Shown piece by piece: positions 23,451 to 30,155 of a stretch of DNA of 30,155 nt. The stretch spans positions 1 through 30,155 of the forward strand of contig JBFIHG010000032.1 of assembly GCA_041601945.1 (NCBI GenBank), in the 5' to 3' direction. The stretch is from JBFJKD01 sp041601945. Lineage in GTDB: Bacteria > Pseudomonadota > Gammaproteobacteria > Pseudomonadales > Porticoccaceae. The first letter of the stretch is position 1, and every line of letters begins with the position of its first letter. The notes under the pieces were generated by a model, which was not told the DNA's origin, did no database searches, and saw nothing but the letters and a program-made list of their open reading frames with translations. A program made the position numbers and the translations under genes.

Positions 23451-26180
23451 ATGACTACAACAACGACTATGAATACCTTGCAACAAAAACATTGGCATCA
23501 TCTTTCTCGAGAAGAAGTTGAGAAAATACTTGAATCGGATGCCAGTAAGGGGTTGGACACGATTGAGGTGGCGCACCGGCAGGCACACTTCGGGCCGAAT
23601 CGCCTTACCTTAAAGAAAGTTAAGAATCCCTTGATGTTATTGTTGCAGCAGTTTCATCAACCACTTGTCTATATTCTTCTGGCAGCAGCGCTGGTTACTT
23701 TCATTCTAAAGGAATGGGTCGATAGCGGTGTGATTTTCGCGGTGGTTTTAGTCAATGCTGTTGTGGGTTTCATACAGGAGTCCAAGGCATTAAAGGCCAT
23801 TGAGGCGTTGGCGCACTCGATGGAAGGCTCAGCGACGGTCGTAAGGTCTGGGAAAAAAATCAGGATTCCATCCACCGAGGTTTTACCCGGTGATCTCGTG
23901 CTGCTGCAATCCGGCGATAAAGTGCCTGCAGATTTGCGGTTATTGCAAACGCGTGAGCTTCAGATCGATGAATCTGCGTTGACTGGCGAGTCCGTCCCGG
24001 TGCAAAAGCAGCCGGAACGGCTGGCGCAGGAAACCGTACTGGCGGATCGCACCAATATGGCCTATTCATCGACGTTGGTGACTTATGGCACCGGCACCGG
24101 GCTTGTCATCGCCACAGGCGACAGCACTGAGATAGGCGAGATCAACGCATTGATTGCCAGTGCCGATACGCTGGCTACACCGTTGACCCGGAAACTCACG
24201 GAATTCAGTGGAACCTTGCTCTGGATCATTCTGGTCCTTGCTGGCCTGACCGTGCTGGCGGGTTGGCTGCACGGTGATTCGCTGCTCGATACCTTCATGG
24301 CTGCCGTGGCCCTGGCTGTTGGCGCGATACCGGAAGGCCTGCCCGCGGCCATGACCATCATGTTGGCGCTCGGTGTAGGCAAGATGGCACGGCGAAGCGC
24401 TATTATCCGCAGGATGCCTGCAGTTGAAACCCTGGGCAGCACAACAGTGATCTGCTCTGACAAGACTGGCACCCTGACGCAAAACCAGATGACGGTGCAA
24501 GCGGTTTTTGCAGGAGGCGAATGCTACGAATTCCTGGGTGTGGGCTATGCACCTCAAGGAGATATCCAGGTTGGTGAGGTTTCAATCAATCCGGGGATAC
24601 ACGGGGCGCTGATCGAATGCCTGACGGCGGGGCTTTTGTGCAACGATTCGCGTTTAGTCAATAGTGATGGTAAATGGGGCGTTGAGGGTGATCCGACCGA
24701 GGTGGCGTTGATTTCAGCAGCACTCAAGGCTGGACTTATTCAAGAGAAGATCGAGTATGATAATCCGCGCATAGATACCTTGCCCTTTGAGTCTCAACAT
24801 CAATACATGGCGACGCTTCACGAGTCTGGAGGGCAAGGCGAGGCTGTTATCTACATAAAGGGTTCCGTCGAGAGCGTTCTTGCGCGCTGTCACGACGCTT
24901 ACGCTCAGGCACTAGACCAGGAGCGCATACACCGACAAGTGCATGAGATTGCAGCGAGAGGCCTACGAATATTGGCATTTGCCCGAAAAGTCGTAATCGC
25001 GCCCAGTCAATCGGTCACCCATTCCGATGTAAGCAGTGGCCTCACGTTTTTGGGTTTACAGGCCATGATAGATCCGCCGCGGAAGGAGGCTATGGCCGCC
25101 GTCAGTGCCTGTCAGAAGGCTGGCATTCAAGTCAAAATGATCACTGGTGACCATGTGGCCACTGCTGCCGCTATTGCGCGCCAGATAGGCCTTGACGGTG
25201 CCGTGGAAAGCAATATGGATAGTTTCGCAATCAGTGGTCATGACCTGGCACAGTTGTCTGATCGGCAACTGGTGGAGATAGCCGAGCGGACGACCGTGTT
25301 TGCACGCGTTTCACCTGAACAAAAGTTGCGGCTGGTTGAAGCGCTTCAGGCCAAAGGGCATGTGGTCGCCATGACCGGCGATGGCGTCAATGATGCCCCT
25401 GCACTCAAGCAGGCCAACATCGGTGTGGCTATGGGTGTGGGGGGTACCGAAGTGGCCAAGGAAGCAGCTGACATGATACTGACAGACGATAACTTCTCGA
25501 CCATCGAAGCGGCTGTCGAGGAAGGTCGGGCGGTGTTCGACAATCTGGTGAAGTTCATCACCTGGACCTTACCGACGAACATTGGCGAGGGGTTGGTCAT
25601 TCTCCTTGCTGTATTCGCGGGTGCCACCCTGCCCATTACGCCGGTCCAGATTTTGTGGATCAATATGACGACTGCGGTGTTGCTGGGTTTAACGCTGGCG
25701 TTCGAGGACAAGGAACCGGGGATCATGGAACGCCCGCCGCGACGCCCAGAAACGCCAGTACTGACTCGGGAATTGGGTCTTCGTATTGGTCTGGTGAGCC
25801 TGCTGCTGGTGATCGGTGCGTTTGGTCTTTTCGAATGGACCTTGTTGTATGGTCAAAGCCTCGAAACGGCTCGCACCGTGGCCGTGAATATGTTTGTTTT
25901 TGGTGAACTATTTTATCTGTTTAACTGCCGCTCACTGCGCTATTCAATGTTCAAGCTGGGTGTTTTTTCGAACCGTTGGCTGATGATGGGGGTGACGGCC
26001 ATGATTGCGCTGCAAATTTTGTTGACGTACTCCCCGACGATGAATCGCTTGTTTGGAACAGCCCCGATTGGACTCACCGAATGGATCTGGATTCTGACCG
26101 GCGGATTCATCATCTACACCGTGGTGGGCAGCGAGAAATGGTTGCGCCGTCGTGCTGGAAGCAAAAAGGCAAATAAATGA
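23451..26180 (+). CDS. P2-type cation-transporting ATPase (SERCA/PacL-like)
   Basis: This protein of about 909 residues has the full P-type ATPase layout: an N-terminal cation ATPase domain, actuator TGES at 178-181, phosphorylated Asp337 in CSDKTGTLT, hinge MTGDGVNDAP at 641-650, and about ten membrane helices. Ion-site helices show AIPEGLP in M4 (Glu295), NIGE in M5 (Glu713) and NMTTA in M6 (Asn738 to Ala742). The M6 Asp of calcium pumps is Ala742, so calcium specificity is doubtful. The frame extends to a TTG at 23421, but ATG 23451 is preferred; another ATG lies at 23469, and no good ribosome site marks any of them. The Kef-type gene overlaps its stop, so ion homeostasis is the shared role. 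Confidence 0.9.
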   Translation: MTTTTTMNTLQQKHWHHLSREEVEKILESDASKGLDTIEVAHRQAHFGPNRLTLKKVKNPLMLLLQQFHQPLVYILLAAALVTFILKEWVDSGVIFAVVLVNAVVGFIQESKALKAIEALAHSMEGSATVVRSGKKIRIPSTEVLPGDLVLLQSGDKVPADLRLLQTRELQIDESALTGESVPVQKQPERLAQETVLADRTNMAYSSTLVTYGTGTGLVIATGDSTEIGEINALIASADTLATPLTRKLTEFSGTLLWIILVLAGLTVLAGWLHGDSLLDTFMAAVALAVGAIPEGLPAAMTIMLALGVGKMARRSAIIRRMPAVETLGSTTVICSDKTGTLTQNQMTVQAVFAGGECYEFLGVGYAPQGDIQVGEVSINPGIHGALIECLTAGLLCNDSRLVNSDGKWGVEGDPTEVALISAALKAGLIQEKIEYDNPRIDTLPFESQHQYMATLHESGGQGEAVIYIKGSVESVLARCHDAYAQALDQERIHRQVHEIAARGLRILAFARKVVIAPSQSVTHSDVSSGLTFLGLQAMIDPPRKEAMAAVSACQKAGIQVKMITGDHVATAAAIARQIGLDGAVESNMDSFAISGHDLAQLSDRQLVEIAERTTVFARVSPEQKLRLVEALQAKGHVVAMTGDGVNDAPALKQANIGVAMGVGGTEVAKEAADMILTDDNFSTIEAAVEEGRAVFDNLVKFITWTLPTNIGEGLVILLAVFAGATLPITPVQILWINMTTAVLLGLTLAFEDKEPGIMERPPRRPETPVLTRELGLRIGLVSLLLVIGAFGLFEWTLLYGQSLETARTVAVNMFVFGELFYLFNCRSLRYSMFKLGVFSNRWLMMGVTAMIALQILLTYSPTMNRLFGTAPIGLTEWIWILTGGFIIYTVVGSEKWLRRRAGSKKANK

Positions 26181-27829
26181 GCGCCTTCCCTGACATGTTG
26201 AGTGAGATGGCGGTGCTGCTGTTGCTGGCGGCTGGCGTCGGAGCGCTAGGCGTGCGGTTGCGCCAGCCCCTGATCGTTGCTTTCATCGCAGTGGGGATAC
26301 TTGTCGGACCCTCAGTCCTTGGCTGGGTAAGCGCTAATGACCAGATTGATTTACTGGCGAAGCTTGGCATCACGCTGTTGTTGTTCGTCGTCGGGCTGAA
26401 ACTCGACCTGCACATCATCCGCAACATGGGCCCGGTAGCGCTGGCAACAGGGCTTGGCCAGGTCTTCTTTACTAGTGTTATTGGCTATCTGATTGCGTTG
26501 GGGTTCGGCATGACGCCCATTGCAGCGCTGTATGTGGCAGTGGCGTTAACATTTTCCAGCACCATCATTATCGTCAAACTGCTTTCGGATAAACGCGAAG
26601 TGGACACACTGCATGGACGCATTGCCCTGGGTTTCCTGATCGTGCAGGATCTGGTTGTTGTGCTGGTCATGATCGGTCTCAACGCCGTCGGTAAAACGAG
26701 TGATTTCTCGTTTACCGATGCAGCGCTTGTCGTGCTGGTCAAGGGGGGTGGCTTTATTTTGGTTATCGGGCTGGTGACCCGTTACCTCCTGCCGCGATTG
26801 CTGCATTTGCTGTCACATTCCCAGGAACTACTGGTGCTGTTTGGTATCGCCTGGGCGGTGGCGCTGGCAACAACCGGTGCTGCATTAGGTTTCAGTAAAG
26901 AAGTAGGCGCCTTCATAGCCGGTGTGTCGCTGGCTTCCACGCCATACCGGGATGTGCTGGGCGCGCGCCTGGTCAGCTTGCGGGATTTCCTGTTGCTATT
27001 TTTCTTTATCGATCTGGGTGCACGCCTGGACCTTGGACTGCTGGGCGCCCAGTTGGTGGAGTCCATGGTATTTTCTCTGTTTGTCCTGATTGGCAACCCG
27101 CTCATCGTCATGGTCATTATGGGCGTGTTGGGATACCGTAAGCGTACCGGATTTCTGGCCGGGCTTACGGTGGCGCAAATCAGTGAGTTTTCATTGATTC
27201 TCGGCGCGTTGGGATTGAGTCTCGGTCATATTGATGCTGAGACCATGGGACTGATCACGCTGGTCGGTCTAATTACTATCAGCGCCTCCACCTACATGAT
27301 CATCTATTCTCACCAGCTATTTGAAATGCTGGCGCCCTGGTTGACAATCTTTGAGCGCCGAACCCCCTCTCGCGAGCCTAAACCGGGTGCGGGCCTCGAT
27401 GATGGTGTGACTGACATCGTATTGTTTGGAGTAGGCCGCTACGGGACTGGTATTGCCCAGGCGCTGCGAGCGCGTGGTTCCAGGGTAACGACTATCGATT
27501 ACAATCCGCAACTGGTTAGGTCTGGTGATGCTATGGGCTATCCGGTGCTCTACGGGGATGCCGAGGATCCTGAGTTCGTCGCATTGCTGCCGTTAACGCA
27601 AGTTCAGTGGGTTGTGAGCACAGCTCGAGAGCATCACGTCAACCAGACGCTTATTCATTCCTTGCGCAATCTGGGCTATGCGGGCCGTATTGCGGTTACG
27701 GCCCACAGCTCCGGCGAGGTCGCGCGGCTGGAGCAGGCGGGTGCTGATTTGGTGTTGTTGCCATATGCGGACGCCGCCCGGGAGGCGGCTGACCGGCTTT
27801 TGGGGCAGGGTTCCATAGTGGTAATGTAA
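26177..27829 (+). CDS. Kef/CPA2-type cation:proton antiporter with RCK (TrkA-N) domain
   Basis: This 550-residue protein has about 12-13 membrane helices over residues 1 to about 390 with the Na+/H+ exchanger core (ALTFSSTIIIVKLLSDKRE, GLTVAQISEFSLILGALG). A cytoplasmic TrkA-N domain follows from about 408, with the nucleotide motif GVGRYG. Such proteins exchange K+ or Na+ for H+ and are gated by nucleotide or glutathione binding. The ATG overlaps the ATPase stop as ATGA, so the two are translationally coupled. A shared role in cation balance is likely; whether the ion is the same is not known. Confidence 0.92.
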   Translation: MSAFPDMLSEMAVLLLLAAGVGALGVRLRQPLIVAFIAVGILVGPSVLGWVSANDQIDLLAKLGITLLLFVVGLKLDLHIIRNMGPVALATGLGQVFFTSVIGYLIALGFGMTPIAALYVAVALTFSSTIIIVKLLSDKREVDTLHGRIALGFLIVQDLVVVLVMIGLNAVGKTSDFSFTDAALVVLVKGGGFILVIGLVTRYLLPRLLHLLSHSQELLVLFGIAWAVALATTGAALGFSKEVGAFIAGVSLASTPYRDVLGARLVSLRDFLLLFFFIDLGARLDLGLLGAQLVESMVFSLFVLIGNPLIVMVIMGVLGYRKRTGFLAGLTVAQISEFSLILGALGLSLGHIDAETMGLITLVGLITISASTYMIIYSHQLFEMLAPWLTIFERRTPSREPKPGAGLDDGVTDIVLFGVGRYGTGIAQALRARGSRVTTIDYNPQLVRSGDAMGYPVLYGDAEDPEFVALLPLTQVQWVVSTAREHHVNQTLIHSLRNLGYAGRIAVTAHSSGEVARLEQAGADLVLLPYADAAREAADRLLGQGSIVVM

Positions 27830-28138
27830 GGCGTCGCATATGGGGGGCATCGGGGTCTGCGATTAGCCATTTTCAAGGCGCGTAGTTACATGAATTTTTT
27901 GTTGCGTAGTTATGGTGGGTGCTTGTGGCGGGGCCCCTGGAATCGTGACTGATTGACACGCCAGTATTACGCTGATTAAGTTGTTGCTGGTCCCCACTTT
28001 TCCGTGGCCGCGACCGGAGCAGTGTACTTCATACGATTTCCCATTTGGTCCCCGCTGCGTGGCGTTATGTCTCGTCGGCGTTGCAATAATTATGTGTGGC
28101 CCCCGCCTGGCTTGAAATGTGGGGATGACGGAGTACAT
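27830..28138. other. 309-base intergenic region
   Basis: Nothing convincing was seen here. The frame of the methyltransferase is open back to 28004, but this N-terminal extension lacks hydrophobic or conserved character. No terminator with a T-run follows the Kef gene. A promoter for the methyltransferase-LemA group is expected but not evident. Confidence 0.4.
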
Positions 28139-28597
28139 ATGACGGTAAATATTCTGCGATTGCCAATTTTTTGGGTACTGGTGTTTGCGACACTGATGGT
28201 GGGCGTTGATGCAGCCAGTAGCCTGACGGATGTCAGTGTTTCAGGCCGGTTCGTATGGGTGACGCTTTTTTTGTCTTCGGGTTGTGCACTGGTTGGGATC
28301 GGCGGAAACCTATTTTTGCGCGTCGGTACGACGCTTAATCCGTTACACCCGGAGCAGACAACCCACCTGGTAACTGGCGGCTTATATGCCGTGACACGTA
28401 ATCCCATGTACCTTGGTTTTTTATGCTGGTTGCTGGCGGTTGCTCTGTTTACCAGTGATGCGCTCAACTTTGTGCTGTTGCCGGTGTTCGTGTTGCTGGT
28501 CAACAAAAGATATATCGTTCCGGAAGAGCGCGCCCTCGAGAATTTGTTTGGCAACGACTTTGTGGTGTATAAAGAAAACGTACGTCGCTGGTTGTGA
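28139..28597 (+). CDS. Isoprenylcysteine/phospholipid methyltransferase-like membrane protein
   Basis: This 152-residue protein has four hydrophobic segments and the C-terminal pattern of the small ICMT/PEMT-type membrane methyltransferases: HLVTGGLYAVTRNPMYLGFL followed by EERALENLFGNDFVVYKENVRRWL. These use S-adenosylmethionine to methylate a carboxyl group or lipid at the membrane, but the bacterial substrates are mostly unknown. GGAG at 28130-28133 supports the ATG at 28139 over an earlier in-frame start at 28004. It is 79 bases before lemA and may belong to the same unit. Confidence 0.83.
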   Translation: MTVNILRLPIFWVLVFATLMVGVDAASSLTDVSVSGRFVWVTLFLSSGCALVGIGGNLFLRVGTTLNPLHPEQTTHLVTGGLYAVTRNPMYLGFLCWLLAVALFTSDALNFVLLPVFVLLVNKRYIVPEERALENLFGNDFVVYKENVRRWL

Positions 28598-28676
28598 GCA
28601 GATCGGGACGCCGCGGATTAACCTGGCTGCTGGTGGGCAGATATGTTGCGCCGAATTCTTATAACAAGGAGATAGC

Positions 28677-29273
28677 ATGGATATTTCGCTTATTTTGTTA
28701 ATCGTTATTCCCGTGGTGATCGCGGTCTACGTCGCAGCTATTTATAATCAGCTTGTGTCGTTGAAAAATCGCTACAAAAATGCGTTCGCGCAGATCGAAG
28801 TGCAACTTAAGCGGCGCTACGATCTAATTCCTAATTTGATAGAAACCGCTAAAGGCTATCTCCAGCATGAACGTGGAACCCTCGAGGCCGTGATAGCCGC
28901 GCGCAATTCCGCGGCGCAAGTGTTGGCCACTGCGGCCGCCGATCCGGGTAATGCAGATGCGATAAAGTCTTTGATTAGTGCGGAAGGAGCGCTATCCGGC
29001 GCGATGAGTAAATTAAACGTGGTCCTGGAGGCGTATCCCGATCTCAAGGCCAGTGAAAATATGCTGCAGTTGAGTGAAGAGCTGGTCACAACAGAAAACA
29101 AGGTGGGGTTTGCCCGGCAGGCGTTTAATGATCAGGTAATGGCCTACAACACCTATAAACAAAGCTTCCCCCAGGTGTTGTTGGCCGCGACATTTGGCCA
29201 TGGCGCCGATGCCAGTTTGCTGGAATTCGAGGATCGTGAGGCCATACAGACGGCACCGAAAGTTTCATTCTAA
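28677..29273 (+). CDS. lemA: LemA family protein
   Basis: This 198-residue protein has one N-terminal membrane helix (residues about 3-22) and the family core YNQLVSLKNRYKNAFAQIEV followed by LKRRYDLIPNLIETAKGYLQ, then helical coiled-coil segments. LemA proteins are membrane-anchored helical bundles of unclear function. They are frequently encoded beside an M48 (HtpX-like) protease, as here. AAGGAG precedes the ATG, and the next gene begins 3 bases after the stop, so the pair is cotranscribed. Confidence 0.92.
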   Translation: MDISLILLIVIPVVIAVYVAAIYNQLVSLKNRYKNAFAQIEVQLKRRYDLIPNLIETAKGYLQHERGTLEAVIAARNSAAQVLATAAADPGNADAIKSLISAEGALSGAMSKLNVVLEAYPDLKASENMLQLSEELVTTENKVGFARQAFNDQVMAYNTYKQSFPQVLLAATFGHGADASLLEFEDREAIQTAPKVSF

Positions 29274-29276
29274 GCG

Positions 29277-30155
29277 ATGGATTTTTTCCACGCCCAGGAT
29301 ATGGCGCGCCGTAAAACCGCGCGTCTGGTGGGCTTGTTTATACTCGCGGTGCTGAGCCTGATCGTCATTACCAATGTGCTGGTCATGGTGTTGTTTGGCT
29401 TTGTGCACACCGGGGGTGATGGTGTGACGCTCCCACGTATAGCCGCGCAGTTTGACTGGCGCACCTTTGCCATGATCGCGGTAGCGGTGACGACAGTTAT
29501 CGTTGGCGGCAGCACCTACAAAATTCTTACCCTGAGCAGCGGCGGCAACGGCTTGGCTCAATCCCTGGGTGGACGCCTGATCAATCATCACACGTCGGAT
29601 TTGCACGAACGCAAAGCCCTGAACGTGGTCGAGGAAATGGCCATTGCTTCGGGTACACCCGTGCCGCCGGTCTATGTGCTGGAGGGCGAGCAGGGAATTA
29701 ACGCATTCGCGGCAGGTTTTACGCCCCGGGATGCGGTTATTGGTTTAACCCGTGGCGCCATTACACACCTGACGCGGGACGAGTTACAGGGTGTGATCGG
29801 ACATGAATTTAGTCATATTCTAAATGGCGATATGCGGCTCAATATGCGCCTGATAGGCGTTTTACATGGCATCCTGCTAATTGGGTTGATTGGCTATTAT
29901 CTGTTGCGCTCGGTGCGGCGCGGTTCGAAAAAAGGTTCTGGCGCAATTCTCGGTCTGGGTTTGGGATTGATGGTTATCGGCTACGCGGGCACATTTTTTG
30001 GGAATCTTATCAAAGCATCCATCAGTCGCCAGCGGGAATTTCTTGCCGACGCCGCGGCGGTGCAGTTTACCCGCAGTAAGCAGGGCATTGCGGGCGCATT
30101 AAAAAAAATTGGTGGTTACCCATCGGGGTCGGCGCTCGTCACACCACAGGCGCCG
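29277..30155 (+). CDS. M48 family zinc metalloprotease (3' partial)
   Basis: The frame runs off the end of the window; 293 residues are visible. Two membrane helices lie at about 15-42 and 62-78. They precede the zinc motif HEFSH (176-180), then a hydrophobic stretch at about 195-245 and the third ligand Glu254 in RQREFLADAAA. This is the HtpX-like, membrane-bound M48 layout, with the active site on the cytoplasmic side, used in membrane-protein quality control. It is 3 bases after lemA. The C-terminal part is missing, so the exact subfamily cannot be fixed. Confidence 0.92.
   Translation, partial: MDFFHAQDMARRKTARLVGLFILAVLSLIVITNVLVMVLFGFVHTGGDGVTLPRIAAQFDWRTFAMIAVAVTTVIVGGSTYKILTLSSGGNGLAQSLGGRLINHHTSDLHERKALNVVEEMAIASGTPVPPVYVLEGEQGINAFAAGFTPRDAVIGLTRGAITHLTRDELQGVIGHEFSHILNGDMRLNMRLIGVLHGILLIGLIGYYLLRSVRRGSKKGSGAILGLGLGLMVIGYAGTFFGNLIKASISRQREFLADAAAVQFTRSKQGIAGALKKIGGYPSGSALVTPQAP

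Noticed and set aside
28004..28138. Longer start for the methyltransferase
   Set aside because: The extra 45 residues are Arg/Pro-rich without conserved character, and a good ribosome site marks the ATG at 28139.

Overview
The window reads as chromosomal DNA of a marine-type gammaproteobacterium, perhaps of the Cellvibrionales group. This placement rests on the moderately high G+C, on a dense array of acyl-CoA catabolism genes, and on the protein sequences as I recognise them without a search. Every gene I can support lies on the + strand. I see no rRNA, tRNA, CRISPR array, transposase or integrase.

Region 1 (1-12281) is a CoA-thioester catabolic cluster. In order it holds a CitE/HpcH-type lyase (5' end cut off), a crotonase, a luciferase-like flavin oxidoreductase, an acyl-CoA dehydrogenase, an HMG-CoA-synthase-like protein fused to a zinc-ribbon/OB domain, an SCP2-type thiolase, a methylsuccinyl-CoA dehydrogenase-like enzyme (Mcd-like), an SDR, a hydratase-2 MaoC protein, and a family III CoA-transferase that closely resembles mesaconyl-CoA C1-C4 transferase (Mct). 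Mcd, Mct, a hydratase and a CitE-type lyase together could convert 2-methylsuccinyl-CoA through mesaconyl-CoA isomers and citramalyl-CoA to pyruvate and acetyl-CoA. The SDR, hydratase, thiolase and other dehydrogenases look like beta-oxidation of a larger, probably methyl-branched or cyclic substrate that feeds this end module. The substrate is not identifiable from sequence alone.

Region 2 (12463-14457) is an AcoR-like regulator whose AAA+ domain has lost the sigma-54 contact loop and the Walker B acidic residues. Region 3 (14751-20844) holds an HSL-type hydrolase, an aldehyde dehydrogenase, a likely heteromeric acyl-CoA dehydrogenase pair and one further acyl-CoA dehydrogenase, and probably belongs to the same catabolic locus. 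A luciferase-like oxidoreductase, an esterase and an aldehyde dehydrogenase in one locus would fit oxygen insertion followed by ester cleavage and aldehyde oxidation, but this is inference.

Region 4 (20919-22911) carries a PsiE-like membrane protein, a PPOX-fold flavoprotein and a PlsC-like protein with a substituted catalytic motif. Region 5 (22912-27829) opens with a 539-base gap containing a strong hairpin, followed by a P-type cation ATPase and an overlapping Kef-type antiporter, an ion-transport operon unrelated to the catabolic locus. Region 6 (28139-30155) has a small membrane methyltransferase, LemA, and a 3'-truncated M48 metalloprotease, the last two forming a familiar pair.
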